Positions 43,904 through 52,828 of a stretch of DNA of 64,000 nt are shown piece after piece. Below the pieces are notes generated by a model that worked only from the letters and a program-made list of their open reading frames with translations, did no database searches and was not told the DNA's origin. Made by a program: the position numbers and the translations under genes. The DNA lies in contig UBXG01000009.1 in NCBI GenBank assembly GCA_900469475.1, positions 124,001-188,000 on the forward strand, written 5' to 3'. Source of the DNA: Hyphomicrobiales bacterium (GTDB lineage Bacteria > Pseudomonadota > Alphaproteobacteria > Rhizobiales > Rhizobiaceae). Numbering within the stretch: the first letter of the stretch is position 1; each line of letters starts with the position of its first letter.

Positions 43904-44788
43904 ATGCACCCTTCACTCGACGCCCTGAAAGTCCTTGAGATCTGCGTCGCTTCCGGAAGCTTCGCCCGTGCAGCCGAGCGTTTGTTTCTCACCCCTACGG
44001 CAGTGAGCCTGCGCATTCGCACCCTTGAGGAGGAACTAGGTGAGCCCCTTTTCATTCGGCGAGGACCGCGTGTAGTGCCTACTCCGAAGGCCATGCTGCT
44101 TGCGAAGGGTGTGCGGCGCGGCTTGGACGAAATCGACGCCGCATTGGCGGCTTTCGGAGCGGCATCTCCTCCCTTGCGGGTGACCGCGCCTCCCACCCTC
44201 GCAAGCCGCTGGCTTGCGCCGCGCCTTTCCGGCTATCAGCGCTGCGAGATCGAACTCGATGTTTCGACCGAAATTCGTGATCCGTCAGATTTCGACGTTG
44301 CCATCCGCACTGGCGCCGGCGACTGGCCGGGTCTGCGGGCCTTTCGACTATTTCCCGTACAACTAACGCCGCTTCTGGCTCCATCGCTTGCCGCAGCGCT
44401 GGAACCTCTCACACCGGAGATGCTTACAACTCTGCCACTGTTGCCGCATCCAGACTGGGAAAGATGGTTTGTGAGCGCAATTGGTCGCGTCCCGCCGGGG
44501 TTGAGGTTCACTCGCGTGGAATATCCGAACCATGAGCTAAATGTGAATGCCGCCTGCGCGGGTGAAGGCGTTGCGCTCGTGCCGCCCGGCTTCTTCGAGC
44601 CCATCGTCAAATCAGGCGTGCTGATAGCGCCCTTCGACGAGACGCTTGACGGTCCCGACTGGCACTTCGCACTCATCCGTGATGATGACGGGAGATCAGG
44701 GCCTAAAGAATTCTGCGACTGGCTTTACGAGCAGAGTCGCATAATATCGGCGGCACTTGATACACCCGACGCCTGGGCGGATGCTTGA
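43904..44788 (+). CDS. LysR-family transcriptional regulator
   Basis: About 294 residues. The N-terminal winged helix-turn-helix reads LDALKVLEICVASGSFARAAERLFLTPTAVSLRIRTLEEELGEPLFIR, typical of the GcvA/AmpR-like subgroup. A two-lobed effector-binding domain follows. ATG at 43904 is preferred over an in-frame GTG at 43892. Divergent orientation to the DUF3237 gene with about 117 bases between them is the usual LysR arrangement. Confidence 0.88.
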   Translation: MHPSLDALKVLEICVASGSFARAAERLFLTPTAVSLRIRTLEEELGEPLFIRRGPRVVPTPKAMLLAKGVRRGLDEIDAALAAFGAASPPLRVTAPPTLASRWLAPRLSGYQRCEIELDVSTEIRDPSDFDVAIRTGAGDWPGLRAFRLFPVQLTPLLAPSLAAALEPLTPEMLTTLPLLPHPDWERWFVSAIGRVPPGLRFTRVEYPNHELNVNAACAGEGVALVPPGFFEPIVKSGVLIAPFDETLDGPDWHFALIRDDDGRSGPKEFCDWLYEQSRIISAALDTPDAWADA

Positions 44789-45608
44789 ACGCAATCAAAA
44801 ACTTCCGACCGGTCTGGTTCGGAGTGCGACTAAGTTCGGGCATACCTGTCGCTATACCACTGCATCATCCGGTATTGTCGGAAATATTTTCTCCATAATC
44901 CGATTAATTTGGCAGCCCTAACAATCGCCAGGGTCTCCGTTACCAGATATTGTCGATCAAGCTACTAGACAATCTGATTTCGACGGACATAGATTTACTG
45001 GATGAACACACAGCGGAAAAATAACGGCGATCACAGGATTGATCTCCACGGGAACGTTGACGGCTTTCCCATGGGTGTGGAACTGATAAATGCAATATGA
45101 TCCGAATATATCCCGATCGCGCTGGCCGCTCCCATTTCGTCGGCAATCATGGGAGACTTTGATCGGTCTGATATCCGTCATTCTCCTGGTCGGGATCATA
45201 TGTGCCAACCTGCCTAGCACTTGGACCGCAGAGCGAAACACATCGGTGGCCTCTTCGAACCAGGCTCGACATTGACAGATTGAGATCGCTCCACTGCTCA
45301 CGCGAAGCGATCGAAAACCTTTATCGGATCGACCTGCCGCATCGCGTAGTGGCTTCCGGCAATTGCGAAGGTGAGAGCTGTATTGGCTCAATCCCTGCCT
45401 TGCGTCACCGCACCCAGCCCTGAATGCGACGAATCCTCCATATTCCCTATAGAAGCCACGAGCGTAGGGCTTTGGTCTGATGTTCACTGCGACCCATGTC
45501 CCAAATCCACATGACTGAAGCCCAAGGAAAGGAACAGACTGCGGCGAAGCTCTGTTTTACCAACAGCTCCGTCGACGACGGGCGAATAGAAGGTGAAAGG
45601 AGATTCTG
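44789..45608. other. 820-base region without a supported gene
   Basis: Frames here give low-complexity or shadow-like translations. One possible small protein, 45090-45275 (+), has a hydrophobic helix (LIGLISVILLVGIICANL), but only a weak ribosome site. The rest shows no homology I recognise. The region has decayed character. Confidence 0.35.
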
Positions 45609-46007
45609 ATGAAAACGAAGGTACTTAGTGTTGCGGCACTCGCGCTTGGCCTGACCGCCGGATGTGCTTTTGCCCAATCTTCGACCGTCACCGGCGCCGC
45701 AGGTGGCGCGGTTACCGGAGCCGTGGTTGGCGGCCCGGTTGGAGCCGCCGTAGGCGGTGTCGCCGGCGCCATTGTCGGCACGGCCATCGATCCGCCGCCG
45801 CAGAAGGTGGTCACCTACGTACGCGAACAGCCCCTGCCCGAAGAGGAAACGGTTGTCCGCGAGCGTGTAGTCGTTGGCCGACCCTTGCCGGAAACGATCG
45901 TCGTGCGAACGGTTCCGCAAAATCCGAAATATGCCTATGCGATCGTCAACCACGAACGCGTGATTGTCGAGCCTTCCTCGCGCAAGGTTATCAAGATTCT
46001 GAACTAA
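45609..46007 (+). CDS. Exported glycine-zipper protein with DUF1236 end
   Basis: 132 residues: signal peptide (VLSVAALALGLTAGCAFA), a glycine-zipper stretch (GAAGGAVTGAVVGGPVGAAVGGVAGAIVG) that could insert into a membrane, a Glu/Val-rich linker, and a C-terminal DUF1236-like part (PKYAYAIVNHERVIVEPSSRKVIKIL). Typical rhizobial cell-envelope protein of unknown function. GAAAGGAG lies before the ATG. A strong hairpin follows the stop. Confidence 0.82.
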   Translation: MKTKVLSVAALALGLTAGCAFAQSSTVTGAAGGAVTGAVVGGPVGAAVGGVAGAIVGTAIDPPPQKVVTYVREQPLPEEETVVRERVVVGRPLPETIVVRTVPQNPKYAYAIVNHERVIVEPSSRKVIKILN

Positions 46008-46012
46008 CGATC

Positions 46013-46038
46013 GTGGAGAGCGGGAAGCCGCTCTCCAC
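46013..46038 (+). terminator. Strong hairpin after the glycine-zipper gene
   Basis: GTGGAGAGCGG-GAAG-CCGCTCTCCAC is a perfect 11-base stem with a GAAG loop, 6 bases after the stop codon. There is no T-run, so it may stabilise the 3' end or act with other factors. Confidence 0.55.
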
Positions 46039-46407
46039 CCTCACTCTGCCTGGCTTGGCCACATCCTGCTGATCGCAAGGAGAGAGTGGCCGGCCTCCGA
46101 TTTTACCCGAAATCCCGAACTTCCTGGCACTGGCTTCCGCACGCGGTCATCCCGCGGCCTACCCCTGTCGCGCACCATATTCTGTACCTGATCATACAGA
46201 TCGTGCGGCAAATTGCCTATCGCCGGATCGGGCAGCGTCTGGGGCGGAAGACCCGACCCGGCGATAGAGCCGGTGGGCGGACCGGCTAGCGAATGGCGCC
46301 CGCTGGCGCCAAACTCGTAAATCGAAGTTCGTGAGAGGTGGTGGCGGACGACCGCCACCACGCGCCCGTCGATTGCCACGCTTATCAAAGCACTATAAGG
46401 CGGCGCC
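46039..46407. other. Intergenic region without a supported gene
   Basis: A minus-strand frame (46041-46388) covers most of it but lacks a ribosome site and family features. I see no other structure. Confidence 0.35.
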
Positions 46408-47067
46408 TCAATCGTCGGTTAGCTGCGTGCTCTCAGATGGCGTTGCGGTTTCGGATTTCCTTTCCAGCGCATCACGAACTTCCGCGATTTTTCCTATATT
46501 TGTTCCAACGCCGAGGATGCTCTTTGCTTCTGTGAGCGTCTGGTTCGTCACCGGCTTGTTAGACAACTGCGCCAGCGCCGAACGCAAGGCGCTGTCGCTG
46601 AGGGCCGGGTCCGTCGGCACTGCCGTCGTTCCATACTGGATTTCGAATTCTGCATATGCCTTCACATAAGCGGAAAGCGCCGCCATCTTCGGATCTTTCG
46701 AGTTCAAGTAGGCGTGATAGTCCCGCTTGAGCGAGCTCAGGCTACCTGCACCGGGCTTTGAGACATGGCTCTTCGAACTTGCACTATGGGCTTTGGAGTC
46801 TTTATCCGCATGATGCCCCAGCACCGACGATGAAGTGCCCTGTGCAGCCGCCGCATTCGTCGAAGGGCTGCTTGTATCGTCGCCCCCGGACTTTTCATGG
46901 CCGGAGTTTCCTTCACCATGGCCGCCGCCGTTACCATCGCCATGACCGCCGCCGTTTCCGCCCTTGGCGAATGCCGTCTGTACGAAACCGACAGTAGCTC
47001 CTCCGATGGGCGCAAGGGCAAGCACCAGGCCGAGGCTTGTCGCACCAATGATGGAATGGATTTTCAT
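46408..47067 (-). CDS. Secreted Gly/His/Asn-rich protein (first of two)
   Basis: About 219 residues. Signal peptide with hydrophobic core (IIGATSLGLVLALAPIGGATVGFVQ) and cleavage expected after AFA. The mature protein begins AKGGNGGGHGDGNGGG, then a Ser/Thr-rich linker, then a helical part with LKRDYHAYLNSKDPKMAALSAYVKAYAEF. GAAGGAAG lies 5 bases before the ATG. Divergent from the two-component genes. No family recognised; an extracellular or envelope role is likely. Confidence 0.65.
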   Translation of the reverse strand: MKIHSIIGATSLGLVLALAPIGGATVGFVQTAFAKGGNGGGHGDGNGGGHGEGNSGHEKSGGDDTSSPSTNAAAAQGTSSSVLGHHADKDSKAHSASSKSHVSKPGAGSLSSLKRDYHAYLNSKDPKMAALSAYVKAYAEFEIQYGTTAVPTDPALSDSALRSALAQLSNKPVTNQTLTEAKSILGVGTNIGKIAEVRDALERKSETATPSESTQLTDD

Positions 47068-47339
47068 GTGCACTTCCTTCGTAACATGCCCGTCGCCTAT
47101 GGCAGCGGCCATATCCAGCAAATCATGCGCACTAGAATATTGCCGAAATCCCAGCTTTCTATCCCGCTCCGACCTATGCCTTGAGGGTTAGGACCATAGT
47201 CTGATTGATCCAACCCTTTGGTCGCTTAAATTGCAGGCGCCAGACGGCAGTACCCCGCTCGGGACTACGCGGCCGGTGTCGACGACCCAACAGTTGACAC
47301 TCCATTCTGCTGGGATAGCTATAGAGGGTTGGGAGATCA

Positions 47340-48782
47340 GTGCCGATTATGCCAGTGCCGCGAGCGAATCATAAATACAAACTCTCTCCAGCAAGTCTTA
47401 TCGAACGCTGGAACTCCCAATCCCTGGCCAGGCAGTTCCTGCTCGCCGGTGGCTTCGTCGCTCTTTGTGCTATGCTCGTTGTCGGGTCCATCGTTGCCAA
47501 TCTGATCGAGAATGCAGTGACGCGTAATTCCGCGGCGACGACAGCCCTCTATGTCGACAGCGTCATCGCCCCGCTCCTGCCCGATATGCAAACCACTCAG
47601 GCTCTTGACGATACGGTGACGCGCGCCCTTGATGAGACCCTGGGCCAAGGTGCGCTTGGCACACGGCTGTTTTCCTTCCGGCTTTGGCGCGACGACGGGA
47701 CAATCCTCTATTCCAATAACAAGGATCTTTCCGGCAAGCGATTTCCGCTCTCGGACAGTCTCAAGACGGCCTTTTCGGGCCAAATGGTCGCCAAATTCAA
47801 CCGGATCGACGATGTGGAGAGCGTGGCTGAACGCAATAGCGGCAAACCGCTTCTGGAAATCTACAATCCGGTGCTTCAACCTTGGTCGGGCAAGGTCGTG
47901 GCAGTCTCCGAATTCTACGAGGTCGCCAACGATTTCGAATGGAGCCTTACGCAGGCCCGCCTGCTGAGCTGGCTTGTCGTTGCCGTGTTCACGCTGACAT
48001 TCTTTGCTCTTCTATCGATCATCGTCCTGCGCGGCAGCCGCACCATCGACAGTCAGCGCATGGCGCTCAACGGCCGCATCGGCGAATTGTCGGCGCTTCT
48101 TCAACAGAACGAGGCGTTACGCGCGCGCGTTCAACGCGCGACCCAGCGCGCCGCCGCGCTGAACGAGAGCTATTTGCGCCGTATCGGTGCCGACCTGCAT
48201 GACGGTCCCGCCCAATTGGTCGCTTATGCCTCCTTGCGACTGGACAGCCAGACACTCATCAGCCCCACCGTCTCGCCAGAGGAGCGCGAAGCGTCGCTGG
48301 AGACAATCAAATCCAGCCTTGATGACGCCATGGCCGAAATCCGGAGCGTCTGTAGCGGCCTGATGCTGCCGCACATCGAGACGGACAATTTGACCGATCT
48401 TTTAAAACGGGCAATCCGTGCCCACGAACAGCGCACCGGCGTCACCGTCGCGCTTCTCGTCGGGACAGCGCCGACAGATCTTTCGACCTCCGCAAAAATA
48501 TGCGTCTATCGCTTTGTGCAGGAAGCCTTGAACAATGGCTATCGTCACGCCGGCGGAATCGGGCAAAGGGTCGTGCAGTCCTTCAAGGACGGCCAGGTCG
48601 TGATCGAGGTTGCCGATGAGGGACCGGGATTTGATCCGAAAGACGTCGGCCCGCAGAAGCTTGGTCTTGCCGGCCTCAGAGATCGGGTCGAAAGCCTCGG
48701 CGGCATGTTCCAGCTTTTATCGTCAGACCGGGGCACCATCGTCCGCATGTCCCTGAACATCGAGGAAATGGAGCAGACATGA
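47340..48782 (+). CDS. NarX/DegS-type sensor histidine kinase
   Basis: A 480-residue membrane kinase. Transmembrane helices at about 33-55 and 205-230 enclose a periplasmic sensor. The HisKA_3 domain contains phospho-acceptor His287 in GADLHDGPAQLV, and the ATPase domain has RFVQEALNNGYRHAGG, VADEGPGFDP and LGLAGLRDRVESLGG. The start is a GTG at 47340 with GGGAG 4 bases upstream; an ATG lies at 47349. It is translationally coupled to the response regulator (ATGA). Confidence 0.9.
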   Translation: MPIMPVPRANHKYKLSPASLIERWNSQSLARQFLLAGGFVALCAMLVVGSIVANLIENAVTRNSAATTALYVDSVIAPLLPDMQTTQALDDTVTRALDETLGQGALGTRLFSFRLWRDDGTILYSNNKDLSGKRFPLSDSLKTAFSGQMVAKFNRIDDVESVAERNSGKPLLEIYNPVLQPWSGKVVAVSEFYEVANDFEWSLTQARLLSWLVVAVFTLTFFALLSIIVLRGSRTIDSQRMALNGRIGELSALLQQNEALRARVQRATQRAAALNESYLRRIGADLHDGPAQLVAYASLRLDSQTLISPTVSPEEREASLETIKSSLDDAMAEIRSVCSGLMLPHIETDNLTDLLKRAIRAHEQRTGVTVALLVGTAPTDLSTSAKICVYRFVQEALNNGYRHAGGIGQRVVQSFKDGQVVIEVADEGPGFDPKDVGPQKLGLAGLRDRVESLGGMFQLLSSDRGTIVRMSLNIEEMEQT

Positions 48783-49423
48783 CAGTAGCAATCACTTTGG
48801 CGGTGGTAGACGACCACCCCCTCTTCAGGGAAGGCGTTATCCGCAGCCTGACAGAAATGGATGGGTTTAGCATCGTCGGCGAAGGCAGCAGCAAGGAGGA
48901 CGCGCTGCGCATAGCGGTGCAGCAGCGCCCGGACATCCTGTTGCTCGACATTTCCATGCCGGGAGGAGGACTGGATGCCCTCTCTCTCATCCTCGGCCAG
49001 ATACCCGATCAGAAGATCGTTATGCTGACAGTCTCCGAGGCAAGCGACGATGTGATGACGGCGCTCAAGAGCGGCGCGAAGGGCTATGTTCTGAAAGGCG
49101 TCGGATCACGGACGCTCGCCGATATCCTTCGCGGTATCGCTGCCGGTGACAGCTATGTCGCACCGACGCTATCGGCGCGTCTGATTTCCGAAAACGGAAC
49201 CGGTTCCCGGGCCAATCCTTTCAGCGCATTGACGGATCGCGAGCGGGAAGTATTGGAACTGGCTTCTGCTGGATTGAGCAATAAACATATTGGGCTGAAG
49301 CTCGATCTGCATGAAAAGACCATCAAGCATCACATGACCCAAATCTTCGCCAAACTGGAGGTGAGCAATAGAACGGAAGCTGCGATGGCATTCCGGGATG
49401 AACTCGAAAAGCGGCGTCAGTGA
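48779..49423 (+). CDS. NarL/LuxR-family response regulator
   Basis: 214 residues. Receiver domain with VDDHPLFREGVIRSL, phospho-acceptor Asp57 in LLLDISMPG and AKGYVLKG. The C-terminal LuxR helix-turn-helix reads LTDREREVLELASAGLSNKHIGLKLDLHEKTIKHHMTQIFAKL. Partner of the preceding kinase. Its 3' end overlaps the end of the convergent Gly/Asn-rich gene by 7 bases. Confidence 0.92.
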   Translation: MTVAITLAVVDDHPLFREGVIRSLTEMDGFSIVGEGSSKEDALRIAVQQRPDILLLDISMPGGGLDALSLILGQIPDQKIVMLTVSEASDDVMTALKSGAKGYVLKGVGSRTLADILRGIAAGDSYVAPTLSARLISENGTGSRANPFSALTDREREVLELASAGLSNKHIGLKLDLHEKTIKHHMTQIFAKLEVSNRTEAAMAFRDELEKRRQ

Positions 49424-49935
49424 AGGAGTGATTTGAGCCGCTGCTCGTCGGCAGTTGTCGCATTGCGATTGACGATGGTGCGGCCCTTTGAATCCTTCAT
49501 CACATAACGTCCGCTCTGTATATTTTCGCTCATACCATCCTTGTGTTGAACGCTAATCGAGCCGCCGCCATCATCGGTGGACTGGTCGGAATCGACCTGG
49601 CTTTGGGTAGCGCTCTTGGTTGCGGACGATCGGCCATTAGCATTGCCGTTTCCGTTGTTGCCATTCCCGTTTCCATTGTTACCGCTGCCGTTTCCGCCTC
49701 CATTGCCGCTGTTGCCACCGCCGTTCCCATTGCCTCCCCCGTTACCGTTGCCTCCCCCATTGCCGTTTCCGCCGCCGTTGCCGCCACCATTACCATTGCC
49801 ACCTTTGGCCTCGGCCATTTGCTGGGCGAATATCGCGGAAGCACCGTGAATTTTGACAGTGTAGGGAAGTGCCGTGTTGACCAAGGTCAGCATCAGGCAT
49901 GGTAAAGCAGCAATAAGCTTTCGACGTAATAACAC
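49417..49935 (-). CDS. Secreted Gly/Asn-rich repeat protein (second of two)
   Basis: 172 residues. N-terminal hydrophobic export signal (LIAALPCLMLTLVNTALPYTV). Residues 44-101 are almost pure Gly/Asn repeats (GNGGGN units). The end is a folded-looking part (SGRYVMKDSKGRTIVNRNATTADEQRLKSLLH). It shares AKGGNG after the signal with the other Gly-rich protein of this locus. Convergent with and overlapping the NarL-type gene. Function unknown; adhesive, matrix or structural roles are possible. Confidence 0.65.
   Translation of the reverse strand: MLLRRKLIAALPCLMLTLVNTALPYTVKIHGASAIFAQQMAEAKGGNGNGGGNGGGNGNGGGNGNGGGNGNGGGNSGNGGGNGSGNNGNGNGNNGNGNANGRSSATKSATQSQVDSDQSTDDGGGSISVQHKDGMSENIQSGRYVMKDSKGRTIVNRNATTADEQRLKSLLH
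49633..49803 (-). repeat. Tandem repeats coding for GNGGGN units
   Basis: Short degenerate repeats (units of about 15 to 18 bases, built from GGN and AAY codons) fill codons 45-101 of the Gly/Asn-rich gene. Copy number in such a tract may vary between strains. Confidence 0.7.
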
Positions 49936-50336
49936 CTAAAGCCTCCTGAGGCTCCAACGACGAGCGCCCAACGTTCCATGGGCTCGAAGCGCCTCGGCTA
50001 TCGCCGATTGGCAAGGGTCCGATCCATATCAAATCGCCTCTACATCGCGAAGGGTCAAGTCCTATCCCACGGATAAGTACAGCATTTGGACTTCAGCAAT
50101 CCACGTCATGACCTTTCGCCGTGGCAGTGTCAGACCAAGGTCGGAGAAAGCGCCGGACCGAAGCCCAATTGCATGATCGCGTTATTGAAACCGACTTCAG
50201 CTTGTCAATATGACTGCGGGCACGCCGAAGCCTCGCCGGCACAAGATAAGCCGGTCGAGAGCCAATAGCGTCTCTGTAAGAGCGGCACGCCACACGACGT
50301 CGTCCGTGCAATCATCCGACAAGAGAGGGTAATGCG
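49936..50336. other. Intergenic region with a possible regulator site
   Basis: 401 bases without a supported gene. It contains GTCCTATCCC at 50059-50068, related to GGGTTAGGAC at 47185-47194 upstream of the other Gly-rich gene. Confidence 0.35.
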
Positions 50337-50660
50337 ATGACCCAACACTGGAGGATCTATCTGGCTCGGGCCATACCGCCGGGGGCAATATTGGATTTCT
50401 CGGCAGCCGAATTCGCGCTCCAGGTTGCGATCAATTTGCGGTATTGCCTGAATCTCGTCCGGCCGACGTCCGAGTGCACCGAATTGGCCGAACTCGTGTT
50501 GCTGCGTGCCAGAAATTACGGCGAGGCCAGAATGGGCCATAGCCCACAGTCGTTCGCAGAAGCAGAGGAAGCACTTGCCAATGCAACGAGACTGCTCGAG
50601 ATTGAACTTGAATATTGCGCGAAACGGGGCACGAGGGACAGCTGCGATCAAGCAGCCTAA
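50337..50660 (+). CDS. Small protein of unknown function
   Basis: 107 residues, helical, with six scattered Cys and Arg-rich stretches (LQVAINLRYCLNLVRPTSECTELAELVLLRARNYGEARMG). GAGAGGG lies before the ATG. No signal peptide, membrane segment or known domain. Confidence 0.5.
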   Translation: MTQHWRIYLARAIPPGAILDFSAAEFALQVAINLRYCLNLVRPTSECTELAELVLLRARNYGEARMGHSPQSFAEAEEALANATRLLEIELEYCAKRGTRDSCDQAA

Positions 50661-50846
50661 ATCTTCGTCATGTTATCCGGCAGAATAACAACAGGAAAAT
50701 TGTGCCGATCGTGAGGTTGGAGGCGACCAATGACGCTACGCGCGGCATCTATCGGCTATGACTTTGTCGCAGAAAGCTAGCGACGGCACTGGCCAATAGC
50801 TCCTGCGGCGGCGCATACCTCAAGGGTATGCGCGCGAAAGGAAGGT

Positions 50847-50993
50847 TTAGTTGCCGCGAGCTCCCTTGACGGCGAACGGAATATGCGAGCGGGAAATGCC
50901 GAGATCACGAAGAACATGATCGTCCAGGGCGGAAAGCTCGCGCATTGCTCTGCGCTGTTCGCTAAAGCGCTTAATCTTCTCTAATACTTTCAT
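50847..50993 (-). CDS. DUF1127-family small protein
   Basis: 48 residues, Arg-rich, ending in LSALDDHVLRDLGISRSHIPFAVKG, the DUF1127 signature. GGAG lies 9 bases before ATG 50993, better placed than for the ATG at 51002. In alphaproteobacteria DUF1127 proteins affect phosphate, carbon or RNA metabolism and stress responses; some bind RNA. Monocistronic. Confidence 0.88.
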   Translation of the reverse strand: MKVLEKIKRFSEQRRAMRELSALDDHVLRDLGISRSHIPFAVKGARGN

Positions 50994-51244
50994 TTTTGCC
51001 ATCTCCTTTGTTTTCGCGCAAGAGATAGGCATTTACCCGCCTAAATAAAATGCACATGCCTGCAGGATAGCCATGCTGCTTTTGCAAGGCTCATCACAAC
51101 GGCAGCGGCCAACGTGCCCTACACCATGAATTAAGGGACCTGTCTCACATTCGGGAACAATTGATGGCGCGCTGCTACGACATCGCCGCCCTGTCGCCGA
51201 TGTGTGGCCTTATGCCCTGACGCCTGTACGACCTTGTCGCGGGC

Positions 51245-51715
51245 TTATGCGTCTTTCCATTTGGAAAATGTCGCAGCCTGCCCACGCAAATTGCCTTCGC
51301 GATCCACGAGCTGCCAGACGATACCCTCCTCAATCCAGAACCGCCGTCCGGATTTTGCAATCCTCAGGCCGCGATAGTCGGAGATGAAACCGTTGCGCGT
51401 CACCGCATCCAGCAGTTGCTGTCGCTCCGCACGGTTGGGAAGCTCCGCTGAAAGTCGCGAGGGAAGCGTCACGAACTCATCCCAGGGATATTCGAAGCAA
51501 TTCTGAGCAGCCTTGTTGGCGTAGACAAAACGCGGATCGGCATCCGTGTTGTGGGCAAGGACCACGAAAGGTGCCTCATTATAGAGCCAAGGAGGCCCTG
51601 CTTGCGGATTGACGAGTGGACGGCCGACAATGCGTTGAAAACTGCCGGTCAGAAGTTCGAAAAAGGCTTCGTCAACCGATAAATCGACGACATTGCTTTC
51701 AGGCCTATCAGTCAT
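51245..51715 (-). CDS. MEKHLA/PAS-domain protein
   Basis: About 156 residues of the MEKHLA-type PAS fold (VVDLSVDEAFFELLTGSFQRIVGRPLV, then APFVVLAHNTDADPRFVYANKAAQNCFEYPWDEFVTLPSRLSAE). Single-domain cytoplasmic sensor without output domain. The ATG at 51715 follows GGGAAG. The ligand is unknown. Confidence 0.82.
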   Translation of the reverse strand: MTDRPESNVVDLSVDEAFFELLTGSFQRIVGRPLVNPQAGPPWLYNEAPFVVLAHNTDADPRFVYANKAAQNCFEYPWDEFVTLPSRLSAELPNRAERQQLLDAVTRNGFISDYRGLRIAKSGRRFWIEEGIVWQLVDREGNLRGQAATFSKWKDA

Positions 51716-51978
51716 CTGTTTTCTTCCCGCAATCATGGCATCGACCGGAGCGATACCTATCAAATCGCGATAAATATCAAAAGCAGGGCAAGCGGGAAGA
51801 CACGAGCATCCGTTATCAACCTTTCCGCGAAACTATAGTTTCCGAGGAGGTAACTGATAGAAGTGCGTGCCACCAACCACGTTGCAGCCGCTCGCCGGCT
51901 GCATCGTCCATTGCACGACGCAAAGCCACTCCGTCGCAATCTGCCGGCCAGTATCTTATCATTGCTTTTATAATTGAT

Positions 51979-51996
51979 TGACCGGTCGGTTTATGC
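51979..51996. promoter_or_regulatory. Operator-like element upstream of paaG
   Basis: TGACCGGTCGGTTTATGC contains the palindrome GACCGGTC. It is nearly identical to the element before paaA at 63277-63298 (opposite strand), apart from four extra bases and one mismatch there. It is probably bound by PaaR or PaaX to repress transcription from 52040. Confidence 0.6.
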
Positions 51997-52039
51997 AAGA
52001 GTTGCACGGTCGTCATGGGAAGGGCGACGGGGAGGAAAC

Positions 52040-52828
52040 ATGTCTGAATCCGGCACCGTTCTGTCGGCGTTTGCCGACGGCGTTTTGACGCTTACGCTCA
52101 ATCGACCCGACAAACTCAATTCCTTCAACGAAGACATGCATCTTGCGCTGCGCGCCGGCTTCGAGCGCGCGCATCGGGATGTAGATGTCCGCGCAATTCT
52201 GTTGACGGGCGCCGGCCGCGGCTTCTCGGCCGGCCAGGACCTTGGCGATCGCGACCCGCGCAAGGGCACCCCCGATCTCGGCCATACGATCGAGACTTTC
52301 TACAATCCCCTGCTCCGCCTCATCCGCAGCTTGGAAAAGCCGGTGATATGCGCTGTCAATGGTGTGGCAGCCGGCGCCGGCGCCAATATCGCCTTTGCCT
52401 GCGACATCACGCTTGCCGCCCGTTCGGCACGCTTCATCCAGGCTTTCGCGAAGATCGGCCTCGTGCCGGATTCCGGCGGCACCTGGAACCTGCCTCGGCT
52501 TATCGGCGAAGCCCGCGCCAAGGCACTGGCGCTGACGGCCGAACCGCTCGATGCGGAAACAGCCGCCAGCTGGGGCCTGATCTGGCGCGCGGTGGACGAC
52601 GATAAGCTGATGGATGAGGCGACGGCGCTTGCCACCAGGCTCGCTGCCGGCCCGACGAAAGGCCTCGGCCTGACGAAGCGCGCCATTCAGGCGGCGGCGA
52701 CGAATTCGCTCGACCAGCAGCTCGATCTTGAGCGCGACCTGCAGCGCGAAGCCGGCCGCAGCGCCGACTATGCCGAGGGCGTCACTGCCTTCCTGGAAAA
52801 ACGTAAGCCGGAGTTCAAGGGCAAATGA
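52040..52828 (+). CDS. paaG: 1,2-epoxyphenylacetyl-CoA isomerase
   Basis: A 262-residue crotonase-fold enzyme that converts ring-1,2-epoxyphenylacetyl-CoA to oxepin-CoA and also isomerises double bonds later in the pathway. It has the oxyanion-hole segments LTGAGRGFSAGQDLGDRDP and NGVAAGAGANIAFACDI, and the catalytic-type Asp144 in KIGLVPDSGGTW, where hydratases have Glu. The ATG at 52040 follows GGGGAGG. First of four plus-strand genes with paaI, paaK and paaR. Confidence 0.9.
   Translation: MSESGTVLSAFADGVLTLTLNRPDKLNSFNEDMHLALRAGFERAHRDVDVRAILLTGAGRGFSAGQDLGDRDPRKGTPDLGHTIETFYNPLLRLIRSLEKPVICAVNGVAAGAGANIAFACDITLAARSARFIQAFAKIGLVPDSGGTWNLPRLIGEARAKALALTAEPLDAETAASWGLIWRAVDDDKLMDEATALATRLAAGPTKGLGLTKRAIQAAATNSLDQQLDLERDLQREAGRSADYAEGVTAFLEKRKPEFKGK

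Noticed and set aside
45090..45275. Possible small membrane protein of 61 residues
   Set aside because: One hydrophobic helix is visible, but the ribosome site is weak and the region appears decayed; not enough to call.
44957..45487. Minus-strand frame of 176 codons
   Set aside because: Unusual composition, no ribosome site and no recognisable motif; probably chance in a GC-rich gap.
46041..46388. Minus-strand frame of 115 codons after the glycine-zipper gene
   Set aside because: No ribosome site or family features; it only partly resembles a coding region.
49577..49849. Proline/leucine-rich plus-strand frame opposite the Gly/Asn-rich gene
   Set aside because: It is the antisense shadow of the GNGGGN repeats; the Gly/Asn-rich frame has the signal peptide and folded C-terminus.
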